Below are positions 1-5,860 of a DNA stretch of 6,882 nt, one piece after another (positions within the stretch are counted from its first letter, which is position 1; every line of letters starts with the position of its first letter). The position numbers and the translations under genes are program-made. This stretch comes from Rickettsiales bacterium (GTDB taxonomy: Bacteria; Pseudomonadota; Alphaproteobacteria; Rickettsiales; UBA3002). Location: contig JAJTIB010000084.1 in NCBI GenBank assembly GCA_021300075.1, positions 1 through 6,882 of the forward strand, read 5' to 3'. Below the pieces are notes generated by a model. It saw nothing but the letters and a program-made list of their open reading frames with translations. It had not been told where the DNA came from and did no database searches.

Positions 1-1307
1 ATTTCGCCACCGCCGACCAGTTCATGGGCGAATTAAACAGTCAGTTGTTGCTGGGTCATGTGCTCGCACAGCGTTATCTGCACCCCCGTTACCGCTCGGA
101 TGCGTCCGAACTTGCCGCCTGGGTGGGCAATTTTTCGGATCACCCGGGCGCACCTGAAATCACCCGTCTGGCCATCAGTCGTGGTGCGAAAATTGACCCC
201 ATAAACGCTGCCGCGACTCCCCTGCGCGGCGCAGGCTATATTGACCACCTGGGTACAAAATCCATGCCCCAGGGCTGGTATCACGGACTGACACTATGGC
301 GCGCGGGCAATTATGCCGCTGCCGCCCGCCAGTTTGAAACCGTCGCCAGCAAGGAAGACCTTAACCCCTGGCATCGTTCGGCCGCTTATTTCTGGGCCTA
401 TCGCAGCTATGATCGCATCAAGAGTGAACGTGCGGGCACGATGCTGGAATTCGCCACCGAGTATAAAACTACCTTTTACGGTATGCTGGCCAATGAAACC
501 CTTGGCAACTCGCGCGGGTGGATGACTTCGGCTCCTTACGTCCCCAGCGCGCTCCGGCGCGAACCGGCGGTGCTGCGCGCTCAGGCACTGGCAAGTATTG
601 GCCGCGAAGCAGAAGCCGAGGTGGAGCTGCGCCACCTCTTCCCTCGCCTGTCGCGCCATGAGCGCAAGGCCATGATTACACTTGCGAGCGAATTCAATCT
701 GCCGAACCTGCAAGTACGCCTGAGTCAGATGAAAGATTTGAACCCGTCCGAAGCCCTGTTCGCCTCCTACCCGATGCCGGCGGAAATCGCCAAGATTCAG
801 AATGAGGTGGATCCGGCCATGATTTTCGCCATCAGTCGTCAGGAATCCGGCTTCCGTCCCCATGTAGCGAGCCATGCCGGGGCGGTTGGCATGATGCAGA
901 TGCTGCCTTCAACCGCAAGACATGTGGCACGCTCACTCAATCAGACGCAACTGGCCAGCGTGAATATGGATAACCTGGGCAACCTGCATCTGACCAATGC
1001 TGAGACTAATGTCCGCCTGGGGGCGGCCTACATCGAGATGTTGATGAAGCAACCGATGGTGAATCAGAGTCTGATTCACGTGCTCGCTGCTTACAATGCT
1101 GGCCCCGGCTCGGTGGCAGGCTGGCAACGTACGGCTAAAAACATACATGATCCCCTGCTTTACATCGAGTCGATTCCCTTCGGCGAAACCCGTAATTACG
1201 TGGTACAGGTACTTGCTCATTACTGGGTCTATCAGCACCTGATGGGCGAATCGGCACAAAGCCTTGACGCGTTAGCCACCGGTCACTGGCCGATGTATCA
1301 GGGTTAG
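1..1307 (+). CDS. slt: Soluble lytic murein transglycosylase (Slt70-like), 5' partial
   Basis: This protein cleaves the MurNAc-GlcNAc bond of peptidoglycan in the periplasm, forming 1,6-anhydro-muropeptides. The frame is open from base 3 with no start before the ATG at 24, so the N-terminus, including any signal peptide, lies upstream. Family members usually run to about 600-700 residues and about 434 are visible. Numbering from the ATG at 24, residues 1-250 are alpha-helical with TPR-like character (for example around 86-108), as in the Slt superhelical U domain. The catalytic domain follows: SRQESGF with the catalytic Glu at 274, VGMMQMLP at 288-295 and AAYNAGPG at 355-362. The ending with PFGETRNYV (385-393) is typical of the family C-terminus. 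The SLT family assignment is firm; the exact subfamily is inferred. Confidence 0.95.
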   Translation, partial: FATADQFMGELNSQLLLGHVLAQRYLHPRYRSDASELAAWVGNFSDHPGAPEITRLAISRGAKIDPINAAATPLRGAGYIDHLGTKSMPQGWYHGLTLWRAGNYAAAARQFETVASKEDLNPWHRSAAYFWAYRSYDRIKSERAGTMLEFATEYKTTFYGMLANETLGNSRGWMTSAPYVPSALRREPAVLRAQALASIGREAEAEVELRHLFPRLSRHERKAMITLASEFNLPNLQVRLSQMKDLNPSEALFASYPMPAEIAKIQNEVDPAMIFAISRQESGFRPHVASHAGAVGMMQMLPSTARHVARSLNQTQLASVNMDNLGNLHLTNAETNVRLGAAYIEMLMKQPMVNQSLIHVLAAYNAGPGSVAGWQRTAKNIHDPLLYIESIPFGETRNYVVQVLAHYWVYQHLMGESAQSLDALATGHWPMYQG

Positions 1308-1354
1308 TTTCTCCAATCTTCTTGACTGAATCTTAAAACAATCTTTTCAAAAAC

Positions 1355-1495
1355 CGTCATTGCGAGCGAAACGACTCGTAGCGAACCGGAAAAAGGCGAT
1401 GCCAACCTATCTATCTTGATTATTGCTAAAAGATGAGTTGGATTGCTTTTTCGTCCACCCGGTTGCACAAACTGGGGGCACTCCTCGCAATGACG
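1355..1495. repeat. 141-bp palindromic intergenic repeat element
   Basis: The element is bounded by a perfect 12-bp inverted repeat: cgtcattgcgag at 1355-1366 and its complement ctcgcaatgacg at 1484-1495. Further paired blocks lie inside. A segment at 1389-1406 (gaaaaaggcgatgccaac) matches the complement of the segment ending at about 1453 (gaaaaagcaatccaac) with small differences. The centre has atctt at 1413-1417 against aagat at 1430-1434, and ccaac at 1402-1406 against gttgg at 1437-1441. As RNA or single-stranded DNA it would fold into one long imperfect hairpin. It has no coding capacity. It looks like a MITE- or REP-like dispersed repeat; related palindromes beginning CGTCATTGCGAG are, from memory, common in bacterial genomes. 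It occupies most of the 204-bp gap between slt and rnhB. Confidence 0.8.
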
Positions 1496-1511
1496 AACTC
1501 AATGGCCAAGC

Positions 1512-2123
1512 ATGACCCTCGCTTTTACGCTTGAACTTGCCGCGCGCCTCGCTCCCGTCTGCGGGGTTGACGAAGCCGGCCGCGGGCCATGGGCCGGTCC
1601 GGTCGTCGCTGCGGCTGTCATTTTCTCAGACTATGTACCCATCGAAGGGTTGAATGACAGCAAACAAGTCGCCGCAAGCCGTCGTATCATACTTTATGAG
1701 CAGATTATGGCGCAGTGCAGCGTCGGGGTAGGTCAGGTCAGCGCAGAGGAAATCGACCGCATGAATATCTGGCGAGCGACCGAACTGGCCATGCAACGGG
1801 CGGTCGCGGCTCTACCCGTTGCCGCAGCCTTTGCCTTGATTGATGGCAACCGTATTCCTGCGTGCCTGCCCTGCCCGTCTAGTGCCATAATCCGGGGCGA
1901 CAGTATCAGCCCTTCTATTGCCGCCGCCTCGATCATCGCAAAAGTCACCCGCGACCAGATAATGGCCGACTATGCGCGCCATTACCCGCACTACGGGTTC
2001 GAGCGACATGCAGGCTATGGCACAGCGCAGCATCAAGCGGCGCTTGCCGCTCACGGTATCTGCCCGATTCACCGTCGCAGCTTTGCCCCCATCCGCGCGC
2101 TGCTTGAAGCGGAGACAGTATGA
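1512..2123 (+). CDS. rnhB: Ribonuclease HII
   Basis: RNase HII cuts the RNA strand of RNA-DNA hybrids and nicks at single ribonucleotides misincorporated in DNA, the first step of ribonucleotide excision repair in the cytoplasm. The protein has 203 residues, normal for the family. GVDEAGRGPWAGP (18-30) contains the catalytic Asp20-Glu21 pair and the GRG motif that recognises the RNA-DNA junction. The other catalytic acids are Asp111 in LIDGN and Asp130 in RGDS. The conserved SIIAKVTRD (140-148) and HRRSF (187-191) motifs are also present. The ATG at 1512 gives the usual short N-terminus, but no convincing Shine-Dalgarno lies before it; the palindromic element ends 16 nt upstream. The stop overlaps the start of the next gene by 4 nt (ATGA), which suggests translational coupling. 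Confidence 0.97.
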   Translation: MTLAFTLELAARLAPVCGVDEAGRGPWAGPVVAAAVIFSDYVPIEGLNDSKQVAASRRIILYEQIMAQCSVGVGQVSAEEIDRMNIWRATELAMQRAVAALPVAAAFALIDGNRIPACLPCPSSAIIRGDSISPSIAAASIIAKVTRDQIMADYARHYPHYGFERHAGYGTAQHQAALAAHGICPIHRRSFAPIRALLEAETV

Positions 2124-2503
2124 ACGAACCGTCTCACAAAGCACGCTGGCGCAAGCGCCGCTTGTTTTCGCGTAGTTTAAGTGAAGCGGTCATTGCTGCA
2201 ACTGAGCCGCTATTCAAAGACCGACAGCAGGTAACATTGCGACTGATGCGCGACTGGGGTCGGATTGTAGGGGATGAAGCGGCGCGTGAAATGCAACCGC
2301 GTAAGCTCGTATATCTATCAGAATCGATGGCGGAAGGCACGCTGCACCTCGATGTCGCCCCCGAAATCGCCCCCGAAATGCCCTATCGGCTTGAGGCCCT
2401 GCGCGAGAAAATCGCGCGGTATTTCGGCTTTAACGCCGTCGCACGTATCGTCATTCACCCCCATGCGCCGCTTGCGGCTTTGCCGCCTAAAAAGTCGCCG
2501 TGA
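2120..2503 (+). CDS. DUF721 / DciA-like protein
   Basis: This 127-residue protein belongs to the DUF721 group, which includes DciA, the ancestral bacterial loader of the replicative helicase DnaB. The family signature is visible at 45-56, DWGRIVGDEAAR, followed by a Pro-containing segment and a beta-strand-rich part (YLSESMAEGTLHLDVAP) like that of the DciA KH-like fold. A basic N-terminus (KARWRKRR, 7-14) precedes the domain. The ATG at 2120 overlaps the rnhB stop by 4 nt, and GGAG at 2111-2114 is well placed as ribosome binding site. In alphaproteobacteria a DUF721 gene is often found beside a dsbA-like gene, as here. Family membership is well supported. The helicase-loader role is inferred, since alphaproteobacterial members differ from the best studied DciA proteins. 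It has no resemblance to a nuclease or a redox protein. Confidence 0.85.
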   Translation: MNEPSHKARWRKRRLFSRSLSEAVIAATEPLFKDRQQVTLRLMRDWGRIVGDEAAREMQPRKLVYLSESMAEGTLHLDVAPEIAPEMPYRLEALREKIARYFGFNAVARIVIHPHAPLAALPPKKSP

Positions 2504-2553
2504 CAAGGTAGAATTTATCCATTAAAACCAGAGCATTTCTTAAGGAGCTACAT

Positions 2554-3261
2554 ATGAGCACAAAACGTTCCAACCGTTTCATCCTGTTCGTGATCTTAGG
2601 TGTGGTGGCTGCAGCGGCAGGGCTTGGCTATTACAGCAACAGCCTTAAACTGAACGATAGCAACGCCAGTTCCGCGACCGCTGCCGAAGCCACGACCAAC
2701 ACGACCCCAGACACGCCGTTTGACGCTTCGGCGCTGGCAGTTGGAGATGACGAGATTATTATCGGCAAGGCAACCGCGCCGGTTACCATCGTTGAATACT
2801 CGTCGCTTTCCTGCCCGCACTGCGCGCATTTCCATGCGGATATTCTTCCGGAAGTTAAAAAAGCTGTGATTGATACCGGTAAGGCCAAGCTGGTGATTCG
2901 CCCCTTCCCGCTTAACCTTCCGGCACTGCGCGCTTCAATACTGGTAGCCTGCGCGCCAAAGCCCACTCGCGGAGCACTGCTGGAGAAACTTTATCAACAG
3001 CAGAAAAACTGGGCCTTCACTCCGGCCTTCCTGAATGAACTCAAAACCATTGCCGCAGCGAGCGGTATCGACGCCGAGCGTTTTGATGCCTGCATAAAAG
3101 ACGTCGCAATCGAATCGAACGTCCTGAACACCCGCAAAACAGCAATGGAAAAACTCCATGTCAAATCCACACCGAGCTTTTTCGTCCAAGACTCGCCACT
3201 CGCAATGAATGACGGCCTGAATGCTGAGGTCATCATCACTGCGGTCGAACAAGCGCAGTAA
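2554..3261 (+). CDS. DsbA-like thiol:disulfide oxidoreductase, membrane-anchored or secreted
   Basis: This 235-residue protein is probably a periplasmic oxidase that introduces disulfide bonds into exported proteins. Residues 8-28 form a hydrophobic segment after a basic start (MSTKRSNR). No clear AXA cleavage site follows directly, so it may be an uncleaved anchor. A Ser/Thr/Ala-rich linker (about 33-55) leads to the thioredoxin-like domain. The active site CPHC is at 87-90, the same dipeptide as in E. coli DsbA, and the cis-Pro loop is STPSFF (205-210, Pro207). Two further cysteines, Cys133 and Cys180, could form the second disulfide known in alphaproteobacterial DsbA proteins. AAGGAG at 2542-2547 lies 6 nt before the ATG and supports this start. 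It sits 50 nt downstream of the DUF721 gene. A role as a DsbC/DsbG-type isomerase or ScsC-like protein is less likely but not excluded. Confidence 0.9.
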   Translation: MSTKRSNRFILFVILGVVAAAAGLGYYSNSLKLNDSNASSATAAEATTNTTPDTPFDASALAVGDDEIIIGKATAPVTIVEYSSLSCPHCAHFHADILPEVKKAVIDTGKAKLVIRPFPLNLPALRASILVACAPKPTRGALLEKLYQQQKNWAFTPAFLNELKTIAAASGIDAERFDACIKDVAIESNVLNTRKTAMEKLHVKSTPSFFVQDSPLAMNDGLNAEVIITAVEQAQ

Positions 3262-3319
3262 ATTTTGAGAGTCAGAATCAGATACCTGAAAGTATTGTTC
3301 TGAATAATGACTTCTAAAC

Positions 3320-3347
3320 TTGACAGTTTCACCACGCTCAGTAGATT
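3320..3347 (+). promoter_or_regulatory. Putative sigma70-type promoter of the F0 operon
   Basis: A perfect -35 hexamer TTGACA lies at 3320-3325. After a 16-bp spacer comes TAGATT at 3342-3347, which matches four of the six -10 consensus positions. Transcription would start at about 3353-3356, directly before the atpI ATG at 3357, so the message would be leaderless or nearly so. It is the best promoter-like match in the gap between dsbA and the atp genes. This is a pattern match only. Confidence 0.5.
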
Positions 3348-3356
3348 GCGCGCGCC

Positions 3357-3701
3357 ATGACTTCGGGGGATTCAGATATTCGGCGACTGACGGCAAAACT
3401 GGCCGCGTTTCGCTCAAATACCCAAACCCCGATGATTGTGCCGGATCGCGCCAAGTCTGACGCGGTGCGTATCGTGAGCGACTTCATCGCCGCCGCCATT
3501 GTTGGCACAGGGATGGGCTATGCACTCGATATATGGGCCGAATTCACACGGCCATGGGGGCTGGTGGCAGGGTTGATGTTAGGATCGGCGGCCGGATTCC
3601 GCCTGATGTGGCAACGTGAGCAGAATGCTCGCCGCGCAAAAGAGAGTAAAGAAACGAGTAAAGATAAAAACCAACGCACCGAGGATACGATTGGCCGCTG
3701 A
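3357..3701 (+). CDS. atpI: ATP synthase accessory protein AtpI (AtpZ/AtpI family)
   Basis: AtpI proteins are small membrane proteins encoded ahead of F0 genes and thought to help assemble the c-ring or supply Mg2+; they are not part of the finished enzyme. This one has 114 residues with two membrane segments (about 40-58 and 66-84). The first contains the GTGMGYALDIW motif (50-60) and is followed by RPWG (65-68), both typical of the family. The N-terminal 38 residues are polar and the C-terminal tail (86-114) is highly charged and rich in Lys, Arg and Glu. No Shine-Dalgarno precedes the ATG at 3357; the putative promoter would give a leaderless message. An alternative Met at residue 26 would remove a stretch (SDIRRLTAKLAAFR) that resembles the usual N-terminal helix of alphaproteobacterial AtpI. 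Its 3' end overlaps the proposed atpB start. Confidence 0.88.
   Translation: MTSGDSDIRRLTAKLAAFRSNTQTPMIVPDRAKSDAVRIVSDFIAAAIVGTGMGYALDIWAEFTRPWGLVAGLMLGSAAGFRLMWQREQNARRAKESKETSKDKNQRTEDTIGR
3681..3693 (+). promoter_or_regulatory. Ribosome binding site and TTG start of atpB
   Basis: GAGG at 3681-3684 lies 6 nt before the TTG at 3691-3693, within the last codons of atpI. The residues following this TTG (AAEHHNPIAQFEI) are the usual N-terminus of alphaproteobacterial subunit a. The upstream ATG at 3616 would instead add 25 mostly basic residues encoded inside atpI. This pairing decides the atpB start. Confidence 0.75.
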
Positions 3702-4437
3702 ACATCACAACCCGATTGCCCAGTTTGAAATCACCCCGATCTTTTCGTTTGATCCGGTACTGGGCTACAATCTCAGCTTCACCAATTCCTCGTTGTTCAT
3801 GGTGCTGAGTGTACTTGGCATCTGGCTGTTTTTCACCCTCGCCATGCGCGCGCGGGCGACCGTTCCCGGGCGCTGGCAGTCCCTCGCTGAAGTCACCTAC
3901 CAATTTGTCAATGGCATTGTCGAAGAAAATGCTGGCACGAAGGCGCGCAAATATTTCCCCTTTATCTTCACTCTGTTTCTTTTTGTCCTCTTTGGCAATC
4001 TGATGGGCATGCTTCCCTATTCCTTCACCATTACCAGCCATATTATCGTCACTTTTGCGCTCGGCGCGTTAGTATTTACGGGCGTGACCCTCATCGGGAT
4101 GATCCATCAGGGGCCGATTAAATTCTTTAAGCATTTTATCCCCGAAGGGCTGCCCATGTGGATTATTCCGGTGGTCTTCGTGATTGAGCTGATCTCCTTC
4201 CTCTCGCGTCCGTTCAGCCTTGGCATTCGTCTCGCCGCCAATATGATGGCCGGTCATACGCTCCTCAAAGTCATTGCTGGATTTGTCGTGCCGCTCGGGC
4301 TTTTCGGCATCGCGCCGATGGTGTTTCTGGTGCTCCTCACCGGCTTTGAAGTTTTTATCGCAATTCTCCAGGCCTATATCTTCACGCTCCTTTCCTCGAT
4401 GTATCTCGCGGAAGCCTTGCATGACGAGGAGCATTGA
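3691..4437 (+). CDS. atpB: ATP synthase F0 subunit a
   Basis: Subunit a forms the two proton half-channels of F0 and faces the c-ring in the inner membrane. From the TTG at 3691 it has 248 residues, normal for alphaproteobacteria, with a conserved N-terminus (HNPIAQFEI, then SFTNSSLFM) and five or six membrane segments. The essential arginine, equivalent to E. coli Arg210, is Arg180 in LGIRLAANMMAGH. His189, which follows in AGH, takes the place of E. coli Glu219, and Glu220 in GFEVF replaces E. coli His245. This swapped pair is usual in alphaproteobacteria and mitochondria. Gln227 in ILQAYIF matches E. coli Gln252. The gene overlaps atpI by 11 nt. An ATG at 3616 would give 273 residues with an atypical basic extension and an 86-nt overlap; it is disfavoured. 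Confidence 0.96.
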   Translation: MAAEHHNPIAQFEITPIFSFDPVLGYNLSFTNSSLFMVLSVLGIWLFFTLAMRARATVPGRWQSLAEVTYQFVNGIVEENAGTKARKYFPFIFTLFLFVLFGNLMGMLPYSFTITSHIIVTFALGALVFTGVTLIGMIHQGPIKFFKHFIPEGLPMWIIPVVFVIELISFLSRPFSLGIRLAANMMAGHTLLKVIAGFVVPLGLFGIAPMVFLVLLTGFEVFIAILQAYIFTLLSSMYLAEALHDEEH

Positions 4438-4479
4438 GTTACCAGACCTTCGAGAATCGTTTTAATCATCACACCAACT

Positions 4480-4484
4480 AGGAG
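4480..4484 (+). promoter_or_regulatory. Strong ribosome binding site of atpE
   Basis: AGGAG lies 6 nt before the atpE ATG. It is one of the two best Shine-Dalgarno matches in the window. This fits the need for many copies of subunit c (roughly 10 per enzyme) compared with one subunit a. Confidence 0.75.
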
Positions 4485-4490
4485 TTCACT

Positions 4491-4739
4491 ATGGAAATGG
4501 AAGTAGCACAAGCGGCGGCAGACATGGTGTCGCTGAAATTCATCGGGATGGGGCTGGTTGCCCTGGGTATGCTGGGTGCAGCGATTGGTGTCGGCCTGAT
4601 TTTCGGTAATGCGACACAAGCGGTTGCGCGCAATCCAGGCGCGGAAGATAAAATCCGCAAGCTGGCCATTCTCGGCGCCGTCTTCGCCGAGTTCATGGGT
4701 CTTCTGGCCTTCGTTCTTGGGATTATGATCGGCGGCTAA
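4491..4739 (+). CDS. atpE: ATP synthase F0 subunit c
   Basis: Subunit c is the proteolipid that assembles into the rotating proton-carrying ring of F0. The 82-residue protein is a two-helix hairpin. The first helix carries the Gly-rich motif GMLGAAIGVGLIFG (26-39), the polar loop ARNPGAEDKI (46-55) holds the conserved Arg-Asn-Pro, and the second helix holds the proton-binding Glu67 in FAEFMGLLAF. The residue after Glu67 is Phe, and the helix-1 Gln of Na+-binding c subunits is not seen, so coupling by protons is expected. It lies 53 nt after atpB in a gap without other features. Its stop overlaps the ATG of atpX by one base (TAATG). Confidence 0.98.
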   Translation: MEMEVAQAAADMVSLKFIGMGLVALGMLGAAIGVGLIFGNATQAVARNPGAEDKIRKLAILGAVFAEFMGLLAFVLGIMIGG

Positions 4740-5284
4740 TGCGTTATTTTTTCACTTTCGCATTTGCGACGTTGCTTATCACCAGCCCGGCGCTGGCTGC
4801 AAAAATTCCGCAGCTGGACCCGACCTGGTTCGCCTCGCAATTATTCTGGCTTGCGATTTGTTTTGCGGCGCTGATTGTCATCGTTACCTTCCAGATTACG
4901 CCAGGTATCCGCCGCGTACTGGAAGACCGCGACACAATCATCCGCCGCGAACTGGCCGAAGCTGAATCGTTTAAAGCCAGCGCCGAAGCGGCAAAAGGCA
5001 ATTTCGAGGAAGCGATGCTTGAAGCCCGCGAGCAATCAGCCATGATGCTGGCGGAGGCGAACAAGACGATCAAAACCAGTACGAGCACGGCAGAAGCCAA
5101 GCATGAGGCGGAAATCACCGCGCGGATTCAAGCTACCGAAAAAGACGCGGCGGCGGCGGTAGCCCGCGCCATTGCTGGATCGGAATCTTCCGTCACCGGA
5201 CTGGTCGAAACGATGGCCAAGCAGTTGCTCGGCTCCTCGGTTGAGCAGATTCGCGCTCAAAACGCTGTCAAGAAGGTGGCGTGA
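4739..5284 (+). CDS. atpX: ATP synthase F0 subunit b'
   Basis: Subunit b' pairs with b to form the peripheral stalk that stops F1 from rotating with the c-ring. The 181-residue protein contains the typical opening PQLDPTWFASQLFWLAI (24-40), a membrane segment at about 33-54, then PGIRRVLEDRDTIIRREL and a long Ala/Glu/Lys-rich coiled coil to about residue 160. Ahead of this is MRYFFTFAFATLLITSPALA (1-20), which looks like a cleavable signal peptide with an ALA/A site. The start is fixed by TAATG overlap with atpE, which implies coupled translation. The next gene, atpF, begins 1 nt after the stop. The order c-b'-b and the PQLD...FWLAI opening separate it from b. It is often also named atpG or atpF2. 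Confidence 0.94.
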   Translation: MRYFFTFAFATLLITSPALAAKIPQLDPTWFASQLFWLAICFAALIVIVTFQITPGIRRVLEDRDTIIRRELAEAESFKASAEAAKGNFEEAMLEAREQSAMMLAEANKTIKTSTSTAEAKHEAEITARIQATEKDAAAAVARAIAGSESSVTGLVETMAKQLLGSSVEQIRAQNAVKKVA

Positions 5285-5288
5285 TATG
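5273..5288 (+). promoter_or_regulatory. Ribosome binding site and start of atpF
   Basis: AAGGTGG at 5273-5279, at the 3' end of atpX, precedes the ATG at 5286 by 6 nt. This selects the short atpF form over an in-frame ATG at 5172, which would overlap atpX by 113 nt and add 38 residues unlike any subunit b N-terminus. Confidence 0.65.
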
Positions 5289-5774
5289 GAAGAGCTAATT
5301 TACGAGCCGAAAAACTGGGTTGCGCTCAGCTTTCTGTTGTTTTTCGCGTTATTCATAAGAAAAATTCTTCCACTGATAAACAAAGGGCTGGATGGCCGCC
5401 GCGCGCGTATCGAAGATCAGCTCGCCCAGGCCTCGCGCCTGCGCGAAGAAGCCGAGCAATTACTGGTGCGCTATCAACAGAAGCAAAAGGCAATGCTGGC
5501 CGAGGCCGAGCAGATGCTGGCTGATACAAAGGCCGAAATCACCCGCCTCAAAGCTCGCGCCGAGGAGGAGCTCAAAGCCTCGCTTGAACGCCGCAGCGCG
5601 CAAGCGAGTGAACGTATCGCCCGTATCGAGAAAGAAGCGACGGATGCCGTGCGCGCCCATCTGGTTAATGTCGCAGTCAAAGCGACCGAGCTGCTGATGA
5701 AAGAAACCCTCAAAGACCGTGCCGAAGACCCGACCATCACCCGCGCCGTTGAGCAAATCCGCAAGCTGCATTAG
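5286..5774 (+). CDS. atpF: ATP synthase F0 subunit b
   Basis: Subunit b is the second strand of the peripheral stalk linking subunit a to F1 through the delta subunit. From the ATG at 5286 it has 162 residues, the normal length. The N-terminus (YEPKNWVALSFLLFFALF, 6-23) includes the membrane segment, followed by the boundary region IRKILPLINKGLDGRRARI. From about residue 45 to 150 it is a highly charged coiled coil rich in Ala, Glu, Lys and Arg, with the alternating pattern common to b subunits. It starts 1 nt after the atpX stop and is the last gene of the cluster. No delta, alpha, gamma, beta or epsilon gene follows; in alphaproteobacteria these F1 genes usually form a separate operon. Confidence 0.95.
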   Translation: MEELIYEPKNWVALSFLLFFALFIRKILPLINKGLDGRRARIEDQLAQASRLREEAEQLLVRYQQKQKAMLAEAEQMLADTKAEITRLKARAEEELKASLERRSAQASERIARIEKEATDAVRAHLVNVAVKATELLMKETLKDRAEDPTITRAVEQIRKLH

Positions 5775-5782
5775 GAAGTGGT

Positions 5783-5860
5783 CAGGTTTCAGGTATAGGT
5801 TTTAGCCACGTCACTGCTTCTGCTTTGCCTCGCAATGACGAGGCTAAAACCTGAAACCTG
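5783..5860. repeat. Nested inverted repeat with heptad arms; possible terminator of the atp operon
   Basis: The outer arms are 5783-5807 and 5842-5860. Their inner 11 bp pair perfectly (aggttttagcc at 5797-5807 with its complement at 5842-5852), and caggtttcagg at 5783-5793 is the complement of cctgaaacctg at 5850-5860. Inside, cgtcactgc at 5809-5817 and gcaatgacg at 5832-5840 pair with one mismatch. The sequence cctcgcaatgacga at 5828-5841 is identical to 1483-1496 in the first palindrome. The right arm is built of 7-bp units: ctaaaac, ctgaaac, ctgtaac (5844-5864). The hairpin begins 8 nt after the atpF stop and could end or stabilise the atp transcript, but there is no T-run on the + strand, so an intrinsic terminator is not certain. 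Confidence 0.75.

Noticed and set aside
294..875. A 193-codon open frame on the - strand opposite slt
   Set aside because: It lies wholly inside the conserved slt frame, its product shows no recognisable domain, and GC-rich codon bias easily opens the antisense frame.
1321..1350. TTGACT at 1322-1327 as a promoter for rnhB
   Set aside because: No acceptable -10 hexamer lies 15-19 bp downstream, and the palindrome would separate it from the gene.
2467..2478. gccgc/gcggc hairpin near the end of the DUF721 gene
   Set aside because: The stem is only 4-5 bp with a tiny loop, inside coding sequence, and is explained by GC-rich Ala/Leu codons.
3273..3302. Hairpin after dsbA as a terminator
   Set aside because: The stem (cagaa/ttctg plus atac/gtat) is short, has an internal loop and is not followed by a T-run. 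It is too weak to call.
2935..3417. A 160-codon - strand frame across the dsbA/atpI junction
   Set aside because: It covers the conserved 3' half of dsbA and the start of atpI on the other strand. Its product has no recognisable motif.
5172..5285. A longer atpF starting at the ATG at 5172
   Set aside because: It would overlap atpX by more than 110 nt, and the added 38 residues are Trp/Ser/Arg-rich and unlike any subunit b. The ATG at 5286 has a ribosome binding site.
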